Positions 51,136 to 59,539 of a stretch of DNA of 64,000 bases are shown here, piece after piece. Source of the stretch: DATMXT01 sp963662765 (GTDB lineage: Bacteria > Bacillota > Clostridia > Oscillospirales > Feifaniaceae); the NCBI GenBank assembly GCA_963662765.2, contig CAXXUP010000008.1, positions 124,001 through 188,000 on the forward strand. Reading direction: 5' to 3'. Within the stretch, counting starts at the first letter, position 1. Every line of letters starts with the position of its first letter. The position numbers and the translations under genes were made by a program. The notes beneath the pieces were generated by a model. The model was not told the DNA's origin. It ran no database searches and worked only from the letters and a program-made list of their open reading frames with translations.

Positions 51136-51165
51136 AAAGACTGCCGGCAGAGGCCGGCAGTCTTT
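51136..51165 (-). terminator. Intrinsic terminator of amt
   Basis: 13-bp perfect stem AAAGACTGCCGGC / GCCGGCAGTCTTT with loop AGAG and T residues on the minus strand. Confidence 0.88.
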
Positions 51166-51185
51166 GCATGACAGGAAAATATGTA

Positions 51186-52475
51186 TTACCGAATCAGCAG
51201 GGGCTCAGACAGGCGGTCTTCATCCTCTTCGGCAAAGGAATACGCGCACTCCCCGTGCTCCGACAAATCGAGTCCGATCTCTTCGTCCGCCGCCGACACC
51301 CTGAGCTCTTTGGTGAAAAGCTTTGTGATCCAAAGGGCTATTAGAGTTCCGACAACCGCAATGACGGCAGTGATGGCGATTGCTTCCAGCTCGCTTGCCA
51401 GGAGCTGCCACTGGCCGAAAAAGAGGCCATTGACCTGCACCGCATCGGCTGCCGGGTCGGGGTTAAATCCCTTCACGGCGAAAAGGCCGGTCGCGATAGC
51501 GCCCCAGATGCCTCCGACGCCATGACAGCCAAAGGCGTCGAGCGAATCGTCATACCCGAATTTCGGTTTTACGACCGTGACAAAGAAATAGCAGATGGGG
51601 CTTACTAGGGCACCGATGATGATGGACGCCCAAATCGGGACGAAACCGGCTCCCGGTGTGATGGCCACAAGGCCGATGACAAGTCCGGTGGAGGTGCCCA
51701 TGAGGGTGGGTTTGCCCTTTTTAACTGTCTCAATCAGCATCCATGAGAGCATTGCCGCGGCGGCGGAGGTGTTGGTCGTGATAAAGGCATGCACAGCGAG
51801 GGAATTCGCTGCTCCGGCACTTCCGGCGTTAAAGCCAAACCAGCCAAACCATAAAAGACCGGCGCCTAGGAATACAAACGGGATGTTGTGGGGCTTTTCA
51901 GGCTCCTTCCCGCAGTCTTTGCGTTTTCCGAGCACTAGGGCTGCCACAAGCGCGCTGATGCCGGCACTGATATGTACGACGGTGCCGCCCGCAAAGTCAA
52001 TAGCGCCGAGGCTTGCCAAAAATCCACCGCCCCAGACCATGTGCGCCAAGGGATAATAGACGATGATGGACCAAACTCCGAGAAAAATGAACATGGACGA
52101 AAAGCGCATACGCTCGACCAAAGCGCCTGTGATTAAGGCTGGCGTGATGATGGCGAACATCATTTGGAAAATGGCAAAGCAGACCGTGGTGGGCGCATAG
52201 GCCCCGGCCGCAGAGCCCTCCGTCAGGCGCATGCCAAACCAGTTTAAATTGCCCAGAAATCCCCCCGCGCCTCCGGAAAAGGAAAGTGAAAAGCCGATCA
52301 GCACCCAGAGGATCGACGCGAGCCCCATCGTAAAGACGGACGCCATAATGGTATTGATGATATTTTTACTTTTGACCATTCCGCCGTAGAAAAAGGCCAG
52401 AGCCGGGGTCATGAGCAACACCAGCGCCGAAGAGGTGAGCATCCAGGATATATCTCCGGAATTTACTGTGTTCAT
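51186..52475 (-). CDS. amt: Ammonium transporter Amt
   Basis: A 429-residue Amt/AmtB with eleven expected membrane helices. The twin pore histidines are in DFAGGTVVHISAG and AFGCHGVGGIWG, with the conserved Asp in AIDFAGG. The C-terminal cytoplasmic tail (residues 390-429) is acidic and longer than in AmtB. No glnK follows it here. The gene lies next to a two-component system whose sensor has an Amt domain, so it is the likely target. Confidence 0.94.
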   Translation of the reverse strand: MNTVNSGDISWMLTSSALVLLMTPALAFFYGGMVKSKNIINTIMASVFTMGLASILWVLIGFSLSFSGGAGGFLGNLNWFGMRLTEGSAAGAYAPTTVCFAIFQMMFAIITPALITGALVERMRFSSMFIFLGVWSIIVYYPLAHMVWGGGFLASLGAIDFAGGTVVHISAGISALVAALVLGKRKDCGKEPEKPHNIPFVFLGAGLLWFGWFGFNAGSAGAANSLAVHAFITTNTSAAAAMLSWMLIETVKKGKPTLMGTSTGLVIGLVAITPGAGFVPIWASIIIGALVSPICYFFVTVVKPKFGYDDSLDAFGCHGVGGIWGAIATGLFAVKGFNPDPAADAVQVNGLFFGQWQLLASELEAIAITAVIAVVGTLIALWITKLFTKELRVSAADEEIGLDLSEHGECAYSFAEEDEDRLSEPLLIR

Positions 52476-52574
52476 ACAATAATCTCCTCAAGTGTCGAAA
52501 TGCGTTTCTTTACTGCACTGCATTTTTAGCGCCGATTTCTATCTTAATAAGCAGACAGTAAAAATAACATACAG

Positions 52575-52611
52575 AAAATACGGTATTATTCCGAGAATAA
52601 TACCGTATTTT
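52575..52611 (-). terminator. Intrinsic terminator of the kinase-regulator pair
   Basis: 16-bp perfect stem AAAATACGGTATTATT / AATAATACCGTATTTT with a 5-base loop, between the response regulator and amt. It separates the two transcripts, so amt probably has its own promoter in 52476-52574. Confidence 0.8.
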
Positions 52612-52640
52612 TTCAGCTGCATATTTAGTTGTGTGCCATA

Positions 52641-53288
52641 TTACGGTTCAATAATGCCGTTTCTGACGGCGTAGAGCACGAGGCCGACGACGTTCTTAAT
52701 TCCCAGCTTGTGCATGATGTTGTTTCTGTGCGTTTCAACCGTTTTAATACTCAGATTTAAAATCTCTGAGATATCCTTATTGGATTTCCCCTCGGCGAGA
52801 AGCTGCAGAATTTCACGTTCCCTCGCCGATATCGCTTCCTCCTTCGGTGTATCATCCGGAACCCCCTTGACAAACCCGTCGACGACCATCTGGGTCACGC
52901 TCTGCGACAAATAGATATTCCCGTTTGAGACGCTCTCGATGCACTCGATCAGCTCTTCCAGGGCGTTGTCCTTCAGAATATACCCCCGGACGCCTACCCG
53001 CAGGGCCGCCGTTACAAAATTCTCAGACTTATGCATCGTCATAATGATGATGCTGATATCCATGGATTCTTTTCGGAGCTTCGCCGCCAGATCAATTCCG
53101 TTGAGCTGCGGGATCGAAATGTCAAGGATCGCGATGTCGGGACTTAGCTTCACGATTTTCTGGAAAGCCTCCTGCCCATCCGCAGCCTCCCCGACGACTT
53201 CGAAATTTTCCTGCTGGGAAAGGAGGATGACCAAGGACTGCCTAAGAATCGTATGATCCTCTGCGATAAATATTCTAATTTTTTTCAA
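52641..53288 (-). CDS. NarL/FixJ-family response regulator
   Basis: A 215-residue regulator: receiver domain with AEDH acidic pair, phospho-Asp in AILDISIPQ and Lys in YILKDNA, then a LuxR-type HTH (SAREREILQLLAEGKSNKDI, LSIKTVETHRNNIMHKLGI). It starts with TTG at 53288, GGAGG six bases upstream, and overlaps the kinase gene by 14 bases. It probably takes phosphate from the Amt-kinase and controls amt and other nitrogen genes. Confidence 0.92.
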   Translation of the reverse strand: MKKIRIFIAEDHTILRQSLVILLSQQENFEVVGEAADGQEAFQKIVKLSPDIAILDISIPQLNGIDLAAKLRKESMDISIIIMTMHKSENFVTAALRVGVRGYILKDNALEELIECIESVSNGNIYLSQSVTQMVVDGFVKGVPDDTPKEEAISAREREILQLLAEGKSNKDISEILNLSIKTVETHRNNIMHKLGIKNVVGLVLYAVRNGIIEP

Positions 53289-55188
53289 ATGGAACCTCCA
53301 AAATCACTCTTGTTCCATGGCCTTCCCTGCTGACAATCCTTGCTTTGGCGTTCAGTATGGCTGCCCTTTCGCTGATTGTCGTCAACCCGAAGCCGGCATG
53401 CACACTCGCGCTGTCGAATCCGACGCCGTCATCCGTGATGCTGACAACATAGAGCCTGTCGTTCGGGGAGAATATCTCAATTTCCGCCTTTGTCGCTCCG
53501 GAATGTTTGATGACGTTCGTCAAGCACTCCTGAATAATCCGGTAGATGTTGAGCGTCTCGGTTTCGTTCCATTCCGGAAGGTCATTTTTGATGTCGCAGC
53601 GGAATTCGATCTCGCTGATTTCCCCCAGTTTATCGCAAAGATGCCGGATGCTCTTTGATAGGCCGTCCCGGCTAAGTTCAACCGGCTTCAAATTGTAAAT
53701 GACATTCCGGATTTCCTCAATCGTATTTTCCGCAAGCTTGATGGTCTTGTCCATCTGGCTGATTTGCACTTCGTCCTTCGACTGTTTTTTGATCAGCCCA
53801 AGGTTGATTTTCAGAGCGACAAGCGACTGCCCCACTCCATCATGGAGGTCGCGGGCGATCTTTTCCCGCTCCCGCTCCTGCGTAACGGCGAGCATGCTCG
53901 CCTGACGCTTCAGCTGTACGTTTTGCATTTCAATGGTCTCGCTTAAATCCTGCGTGAGGTTTTCATAATGCTCTTCCACGAGCTTTTGGTGCCATGAATA
54001 AATGTCTGAAAATTCGGCGATATTCAGGCCGTTTTCCTCTTCTTCCTCCGATACGCGAAGACCGATTGTCTTATTGATGACAAAGAAGATGAGAAGGCCC
54101 ATGCCGAACGCCCACACGAAATTGACCGCCACGCCCAAAAGCTGCACCATAATTTGCCCCACTCTGGACGAGAGCTTTAAATTCTCCGGCGATGCGAAAA
54201 GTACGCATAGAATAGTGCCGCAGACTCCGCCGAAAGCGTGAATCGGTACTGCGTTTACGGCGTCGTCGATCTTCAACTTCAACAGCAGCAGGCTGCCCAT
54301 CGCAACCACCGAGCCGGTGATGAACCCGACCGCGGCCGCCTCGAGCGGCATCAGAATATTGGAGCCCGCCGTAATCGCAACAAGCCCTCCGAGCGCTCCG
54401 TTGAAAATGGCCTCCATATAGCTCTGACCTTTCGCAAACAGGAGCGTTGCGATAAGCGCTCCCGCCACGCCCGCTGAGGCAGAAATGCTGGTGTTTAAGA
54501 GAATCAGTCCGATTTTATCACTGAACTTGAGAAGATTCCCCCCGTTGAAGCCAAACCAGCTGAACCACAAGATAAATGTTCCGAGCGTTGCAAAAGGTAT
54601 GTTGGACTTGCCAAGCCTTCTGGGTTTGCCGTTTTCATCGAACCTGCCTTTTCTGGGACCCACGACGATCACTCCGGCAAGCGCAATCCAGCCCGCCGTC
54701 GCATGGACGACTGTCGCTCCGGCGAAATCCATATATCCGAGCTTCGACAAAAAAGTGAGTTGGTCGATGTATACGCCGCCCCAAACCCAATGCCCGAAGA
54801 CCGGATAGACAATCGCGCCGACAATAATCTCGGCAACGATGAGCGCCTTGAGCTTCGTCCGCTCCGACATGCTGCCGGAAAAGATGGTGACCGACGTCGC
54901 CGCGAACATCATTTCATAGAAAATAAAGATATAATCGTAACTGTTCTTCAAGTTGAAAAGCATCACATTGCTTGTTCCGATGAGGCCGTGCCAGCTTAAC
55001 CCGTACATCAACGCGAAGCCGAAAAAACAAAAGGACAGCGACGCAACCATGAAAGCGATCATATTCTCCATTGCGACACTGACCACATTCTTTGACTGCA
55101 CAAACCCGACTTCATAGCATACAAAGCCGGCCTGCATGAAGAAAATGAAGCAAGCGCAGATTAATATCCACATATGATCGATTCCCAT
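53275..55188 (-). CDS. Amt-histidine kinase fusion (ammonium sensor kinase)
   Basis: A 637-residue fusion. Residues 1-415 are a full Amt domain with about 11 membrane helices; the twin histidines are kept (DFAGATVVHATAG, AVPIHAFGGVCG). After an acidic linker (VSEEEEENG) and coiled coil (430-465) comes a HisKA_3 domain with EREKIARDLHDGVGQS, His near 475, then an HATPase (IIQECLTNVIKHSG, DDGVGFD, GFGLTTISERA). Related Amt-kinases in a few bacteria couple ammonium passage to signalling. ATG 55188 follows GGTGAG. Confidence 0.93.
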   Translation of the reverse strand: MGIDHMWILICACFIFFMQAGFVCYEVGFVQSKNVVSVAMENMIAFMVASLSFCFFGFALMYGLSWHGLIGTSNVMLFNLKNSYDYIFIFYEMMFAATSVTIFSGSMSERTKLKALIVAEIIVGAIVYPVFGHWVWGGVYIDQLTFLSKLGYMDFAGATVVHATAGWIALAGVIVVGPRKGRFDENGKPRRLGKSNIPFATLGTFILWFSWFGFNGGNLLKFSDKIGLILLNTSISASAGVAGALIATLLFAKGQSYMEAIFNGALGGLVAITAGSNILMPLEAAAVGFITGSVVAMGSLLLLKLKIDDAVNAVPIHAFGGVCGTILCVLFASPENLKLSSRVGQIMVQLLGVAVNFVWAFGMGLLIFFVINKTIGLRVSEEEEENGLNIAEFSDIYSWHQKLVEEHYENLTQDLSETIEMQNVQLKRQASMLAVTQEREREKIARDLHDGVGQSLVALKINLGLIKKQSKDEVQISQMDKTIKLAENTIEEIRNVIYNLKPVELSRDGLSKSIRHLCDKLGEISEIEFRCDIKNDLPEWNETETLNIYRIIQECLTNVIKHSGATKAEIEIFSPNDRLYVVSITDDGVGFDSASVHAGFGLTTISERAAILNAKARIVSREGHGTRVILEVPFEKN

Positions 55189-55215
55189 TTGCTCACCAGC
55201 TTTCCCGTAAAAAAT

Positions 55216-55224
55216 ATTATAGCA
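55216..55224 (-). promoter_or_regulatory. Extended -10 promoter of the Amt-kinase operon
   Basis: On the minus strand TGCTATAAT, an extended -10 with a perfect TATAAT at 55221-55216; the -35 region is weak. About 28 bases before the start codon. Confidence 0.6.
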
Positions 55225-55326
55225 CAAAATCACACAAAAAAGCTTCGTTTTTGCATTGGCATTATAAGATGTGCTCAGGCGCAGAGCAGGCCGGCAATCC
55301 GCCGGCCTGACGCTTGCGAGGGTATA

Positions 55327-56031
55327 TCAGGAACTCACACTGTTTTGCAGCCACTGACGTAAAAACGCCATCTGCGCATCCGTGTGGAAAAAGTGCTCGC
55401 CGTCCTCGCAGACCGTCATTTTTGCATGAACACCATCGGCAAAGGCCTTTACATAGCTTTGTTCACACAGGGTATCCTTTTCACCATAGAGCAGCGCCGT
55501 CTCTATCTTGTCCCACTTCACCGGGTGCTCCACCACATATTCGTAATAGTCCCAGTAGAGAGTTTTGACGGGCGTCGGAATTTCTCGCTCGCGCAATAAC
55601 CGCTCAACGCTAATGTCAAACCACGTCATCATATTGTCGATAATGCGCTTCATGTCGACAACCGGGGATAAAAACAGCGCTTGTCCAATCGGTTCATCCT
55701 TAAAGGCCAACATGCCAAAATATGCCCCCATGCTGCACCCGAACAGGCTGATGTCATCCGACAGTGAACGGGCATATTTCATCACGCTCGCAAGATCCGC
55801 AACGCAGTTTTGCACGCTGCAAAGAAGTGGTTCCCCCTTGCGGTCGCCGTGCTCCGGCAAATCGAAGCTCAGCGTCCGGCTGCCTTTGCGCATGGCTTCC
55901 TCGGCAAATACGGCGATGACTTCGTCCGCCTTATTCGACCCGTCGCCGTGTACGGCAATGAACAGCCGGCCGGATGCGGGCCCCCATAAAATTGCCGGAA
56001 TGCCTTCAATTTCTACCTGTTGTGTCTCCAT
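55327..56031 (-). CDS. Alpha/beta hydrolase
   Basis: A 234-residue serine hydrolase-like protein with nucleophile elbow GCSMGAYFG, Asp in GEKDTLC and His in GEHFFHTD, and AVHGDGSNK as oxyanion region. Substrate unknown. A GC-rich hairpin at 55287-55309 follows. It is not in an operon with neighbours as far as can be seen. Confidence 0.82.
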   Translation of the reverse strand: METQQVEIEGIPAILWGPASGRLFIAVHGDGSNKADEVIAVFAEEAMRKGSRTLSFDLPEHGDRKGEPLLCSVQNCVADLASVMKYARSLSDDISLFGCSMGAYFGMLAFKDEPIGQALFLSPVVDMKRIIDNMMTWFDISVERLLREREIPTPVKTLYWDYYEYVVEHPVKWDKIETALLYGEKDTLCEQSYVKAFADGVHAKMTVCEDGEHFFHTDAQMAFLRQWLQNSVSS

Positions 56032-56122
56032 CTAATGACCGCTTTCCGTTCGTAATATTTATTTATTATAGCATAAAGCAAAAATCATTTCCATGGGTGG
56101 ACGATCACCTCCTCCCTTAGGG

Positions 56123-56362
56123 TCACTTCTCCTTATATGACCGTTCACCCGCCCTGCGGGCCCGCTCCGCACGAATTCCGGTGGCATACCCAAGCAGGAA
56201 TCCATACGATGCGTAGCCTCTCTTGCTGCACCAGACTTCACCCGCAAATCGGACGCATTCTTCAAAAGCGTCCCGGTTCGGGTTGTCGTCATACCCCGTG
56301 CAAAACCTGAGGCTTGCGCCGCTTACAATCTTCAGTGCCTCCTCAGCCGTAAAAAAGTTCAT
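56123..56362 (-). CDS. Small hypothetical protein
   Basis: A 78-residue protein (NFFTAEEALKIVSGASLRFCTG, then GYASYGFLLGYATGIRAERAR) with AAAGGAGGG before ATG 56362. No family recognised. It may be transcribed from the 56363-56724 region, divergent from the repressor. Confidence 0.55.
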   Translation of the reverse strand: MNFFTAEEALKIVSGASLRFCTGYDDNPNRDAFEECVRFAGEVWCSKRGYASYGFLLGYATGIRAERARRAGERSYKEK

Positions 56363-56546
56363 TTCAATCCCTCCTTTCATAACCTCCAGCACCGGACGCA
56401 CTCCAGTTTGCCCGATTGGTCGGTCCTTTCATGCTCTTACTACTCGCTCTCTACGCGTTCTCTAATTTGTGCGCTTTGCTGACAATCCCCCTCATTTCAT
56501 ATGCAACCATGCCAATGTTTACTCTTTTCACATTTATATGTTGAAT

Positions 56547-56688
56547 TTCGTAATCAACGTGTGATATTATGAGTCTGCAGGACTACGCAAGTAATCGTCT
56601 ACAACATAATGATTACGCAATTCACATTTCGTGTTCATTGTATATTACCTTCGTAATAAATTCAATCTATATTTCTTACTTTCGTAAT
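56547..56688. promoter_or_regulatory. Repeated TTCGTAAT sites upstream of the repressor gene
   Basis: TTCGTAAT occurs at 56547-56554, 56650-56657 and 56681-56688, and a near copy in reverse (ATTACGCAA) at 56612-56620. They fill the 362-base gene-free, AT-rich stretch 56363-56724 between two divergent genes and are likely binding sites for the repressor encoded next to them. Confidence 0.5.
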
Positions 56689-56724
56689 ATTTTCTCTTGT
56701 GCACAAAAGAAGGAGGCCGTTTTT

Positions 56725-57360
56725 GTGTTTTATGACACATTCCGGGAGCTTTGCACAAAACGCAACGTAACCCCGTCACGGGCTTGTATTGAAATGAATC
56801 TCAGCCGGTCGCTTGCGGCAAAGTGGAAAAATACGAAAGCGACCCCAAGCGCTGAGGTCTTATCCAAGGTTGCCGAATATTTCGGGGTGACGGTCGACTG
56901 CCTGATCGGGCGGAGCTGCCTTGACCCGTATCATCCTCCCGCACCTACCAGACTTGGCAGCCGGTGGGTTCCCGTCCTCGGGCAGGTTGTCGCCGGCGTT
57001 CCGATTGAAGCCGTCGAAGAGATCCTGGACTGGGAGGAAATCGACGCCAAGACCGCAGCGCAGGGGGAGCATTTTGCGCTGCGAATCAAAGGCGACAGTA
57101 TGGAGCCCGCGCTGCTTGCAGGCGACGTTGTCATCGTCCGGCGTCAGCCCACCGCCGACAACGGCGATATCGTTGTCGCCCTCGTCAACGGGGATGAGGC
57201 CACGGTAAAGCGCACGAAAATAAGGGCCGAAGGGTTGATGCTTATTCCAAACAACCCGGCCTATGAGCCTATGTTCTATACCAATGATGAAATCGAGAGT
57301 TTGCCTGTGCTGATTCTCGGCGTGGCCATCGAGGTACGCCGTTCGCTGTACACAAAATAG
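56725..57360 (+). CDS. XRE-type repressor with S24 autocleavage domain (LexA/CI-like)
   Basis: A 211-residue regulator: HTH_3 domain in residues 5-60 (RNVTPSRACIEMNLSRSLAAKW, SAEVLSKVAEYFGVTVDCLIGR) and a LexA/UmuD-type peptidase S24 domain with an Ala-Gly cleavage site in GQVVAGVPIEA, Ser in GDSMEPAL and Lys in ATVKRT. It should cut itself when RecA is activated or under another stress. GTG at 56725 follows AAGGAGG; longer upstream frames are not supported. No phage genes are near. Confidence 0.9.
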   Translation: MFYDTFRELCTKRNVTPSRACIEMNLSRSLAAKWKNTKATPSAEVLSKVAEYFGVTVDCLIGRSCLDPYHPPAPTRLGSRWVPVLGQVVAGVPIEAVEEILDWEEIDAKTAAQGEHFALRIKGDSMEPALLAGDVVIVRRQPTADNGDIVVALVNGDEATVKRTKIRAEGLMLIPNNPAYEPMFYTNDEIESLPVLILGVAIEVRRSLYTK

Positions 57361-57394
57361 TGCATATGTCACGATGTGCCATATGCAACAAAAG

Positions 57395-57429
57395 ACTGCT
57401 GTAATCATTTGATACAGCAGTTTTTTTTT
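57395..57429 (+). terminator. Intrinsic terminator of the repressor gene
   Basis: Stem ACTGCTGTA / TACAGCAGT with a 9-base loop and a run of nine T. A second inverted repeat, TGCATATG / CATATGCA, lies just before it (57361-57387). Confidence 0.88.
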
Positions 57430-57612
57430 ATGCAATGCGACGCTCAGGGCAAGAAGGCCGTAATGTCATGGGATTATGTCTGTCATCTGCAAGAAAAAGA
57501 ATGCTCCCCCTTATCATCATATCGTCTGCAATGGGTATAATAGCCATAAATCGTCCATGCCCGCAAAAAAACATGCAATAGAGGGCAGCAAAAAATAGAG
57601 AGGTCGTGCAAA

Positions 57613-58245
57613 ATGGAGTCTTTCACCAGAATCCCTTCACACATAGGAATCATCCCGGACGGAAACAGAAGGTGGGCCCAGCAGCGGGGATACCCGAAAA
57701 AGGACGGTTACAAGCACGGAATCGCCCCGGGCTTTGAATTATATGAAATCCTGTTGAAATACGGCATCAAAGAGGTCACTTTCTACGGATTCACGAAAGA
57801 CAACAACAAACGGGCGGTGGATCAGCGGGAAGCTTTTACACAGGCCTGTGTGGATGCGGTTGCGCTACTCAGCGGGCGGGACGCAAATCTGCTTGTTATC
57901 GGGAACACCTACTCAGTCGCATTCCCGGAAGCGCTAAAGCCATATGCCAACCACCGGGTCCATTTCGGGCAGGGCCTCATGAACATCAACTTTCTTGTCA
58001 ATTATGACTGGGAATGGGATCTCGGAAACTTAAAGGAAAACAAAGAGCTGGCCTCGCAAGAAATCAGCCGGATCGACCTCATTGTCAGGTGGGGCGGACG
58101 GCATCGTTTAAGCGGTTTTCTGCCGGCGCAATCCGTCTATGCCGATTTCTATATCATTAACGATTATTGGCCGGACTTTAAAGTGTCGCATATTATGGAT
58201 GCTTTAAAGTGGTATCAAGACTGCGATGTCACTTTAGGCGGCTGA
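57613..58245 (+). CDS. UppS-like cis-prenyltransferase, short form
   Basis: A 210-residue undecaprenyl-diphosphate-synthase family protein: HIGIIPDGNRRWAQQRGYPK holds the catalytic Asp, and RIDLIVRWGGRHRLSGFLP with YADFYIINDYWPDF the C-terminal isopentenyl-diphosphate site. It is some 30 residues shorter than housekeeping UppS (about 240) and stands alone, so it may be a second paralog making a shorter or special polyprenyl chain. RBS GAGAGG before ATG 57613. Confidence 0.82.
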   Translation: MESFTRIPSHIGIIPDGNRRWAQQRGYPKKDGYKHGIAPGFELYEILLKYGIKEVTFYGFTKDNNKRAVDQREAFTQACVDAVALLSGRDANLLVIGNTYSVAFPEALKPYANHRVHFGQGLMNINFLVNYDWEWDLGNLKENKELASQEISRIDLIVRWGGRHRLSGFLPAQSVYADFYIINDYWPDFKVSHIMDALKWYQDCDVTLGG

Positions 58246-58299
58246 GAAAAGCCTGTTCGTCAGGGTTTTTGGGCGGCGCCCCTGTCCTTTGGCATGCTG

Positions 58300-58383
58300 C
58301 CAGCGTGTCTTTATTGACACGCTGGCCGTACGCCATAAAAAAGATCGCCGGCGCTTGTCGGCGGTCTTTTTTATGGCGTACGG
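58300..58383. repeat. Two adjacent long hairpins
   Basis: First, CCAGCGTGTC / GACACGCTGG (58300-58325, 6-base loop). Directly after it, a 25-base inverted repeat with one mismatch (arms 58326-58350 and 58359-58383, 8-base loop; arms include CGCCATAAAAAAGA and TCTTTTTTATGGCG). They fill most of the 58246-58538 gap. They can act as a terminator of the prenyltransferase gene, but the length recalls a small mobile repeat. Confidence 0.7.
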
Positions 58384-58538
58384 TGTAATTCTACCACTAA
58401 TAAAAACTGCTCTCAATAAACTGCTTATTGTCGTCAACGACATTTACTGAAACCCGCTTAATAATATTGGTTTGTATTGGGCTATCATATCCGCCCTGTT
58501 CATAGAATATAACGAAAATGCATAAAGGAGGCTTTAAT

Positions 58539-59354
58539 ATGGGATTTTACATAAGCGTTGAGAGAGATGTAAAGGTTTACATAGAGGATATCAACCCTGG
58601 GGGCAAGAAAACCGTTTTTTTTGTGCATGGCTGGCCAGGAAGCCACAACCTTTTTGAATACCAGTTTAATGTCCTGCCTCAGATGGGAATTCGATGTATC
58701 GGAATGGACTACAGAGGGTTTGGCCAGTCGGACCGGCCATGGACCGGGTATGACTACGACCAGCTGTCAGATGACATTCGAGCCGTAGTCAAGTCGATGA
58801 GATTGCGCGACTTTACCCTTTTGGGCCATTCGACGGGCGGCGCCATTTGTATCCGGTACATGGCAAGGCACAAAGAATACGGCGTGTCAAAGCTCGTTTT
58901 GTGCGCAGCGGCCGCGCCCAGCGTTATTCAGCGACCGTACTTCCCGTACGGATTAAAACGGGAAGATGTTCTGAATATCATCAATGGCGTATATAAAGAC
59001 CGGCCCCAGACCCTGCAGGATTTTGGGAATATGATTTTCTACAATCCGGTGACCCCGGCTTTGTCCGACTGGATTTTCCAGCTTGGACTTCAGGCGGCCG
59101 GCTGGTCCACTGCGGCAGTCGCAAAGACGTGGCTGGGGGAAGAGATGCTATTTGAGGATATGAAAAAAATCCATGTACCCACACTGATTCTTCAAGGGAT
59201 CAACGATCGGGTATGCCTATTCCCGCTGGCCCAGGCCCAGCACGAGGGCATTCAAGGTTCGAAGCTTGTACCGTTTGAGTCGTGCGGCCACTTCCTGTTT
59301 TATGATCAAATGGAGAAATTCAATAAGGAACTGATTGGGTTCGTTGAAGAATAA
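58539..59354 (+). CDS. Alpha/beta hydrolase (haloperoxidase/epoxide-hydrolase-like)
   Basis: A 271-residue hydrolase: oxyanion region FVHGWPGS, nucleophile elbow LLGHSTGGA, Asp in GINDRVC and His in CGHFLFYD. YRGFGQSDRPWTGYDYDQ is the typical loop of non-heme chloroperoxidase-like esterases. AAAGGAGG precedes ATG 58539. Substrate unknown. Confidence 0.88.
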   Translation: MGFYISVERDVKVYIEDINPGGKKTVFFVHGWPGSHNLFEYQFNVLPQMGIRCIGMDYRGFGQSDRPWTGYDYDQLSDDIRAVVKSMRLRDFTLLGHSTGGAICIRYMARHKEYGVSKLVLCAAAAPSVIQRPYFPYGLKREDVLNIINGVYKDRPQTLQDFGNMIFYNPVTPALSDWIFQLGLQAAGWSTAAVAKTWLGEEMLFEDMKKIHVPTLILQGINDRVCLFPLAQAQHEGIQGSKLVPFESCGHFLFYDQMEKFNKELIGFVEE

Positions 59355-59381
59355 GGCTTTTCCGCAGATAACGACTTTGTG

Positions 59382-59409
59382 AAGGCCGTCGGCATATGCC
59401 GACGGCCTT
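59382..59409 (+). terminator. Palindromic terminator after the hydrolase
   Basis: The 28-base palindrome beginning AAGGCCGTCGGCA and ending TGCCGACGGCCTT gives a stem of about 12 bp. The T-run is poor (TTGTGC), so moderate confidence. Confidence 0.6.
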
Positions 59410-59539
59410 GTGCTAAAAAAAACCGGATTAGCCCCACGGCATCATGCTTCAAGACTCGGAGTGAAGTACTACGTCTAGTCTAAGTAGTAAAACAGTTCAA
59501 GAACGAAAGCCGTTTGTTTTGAACTTTTGAAGATGCCCC

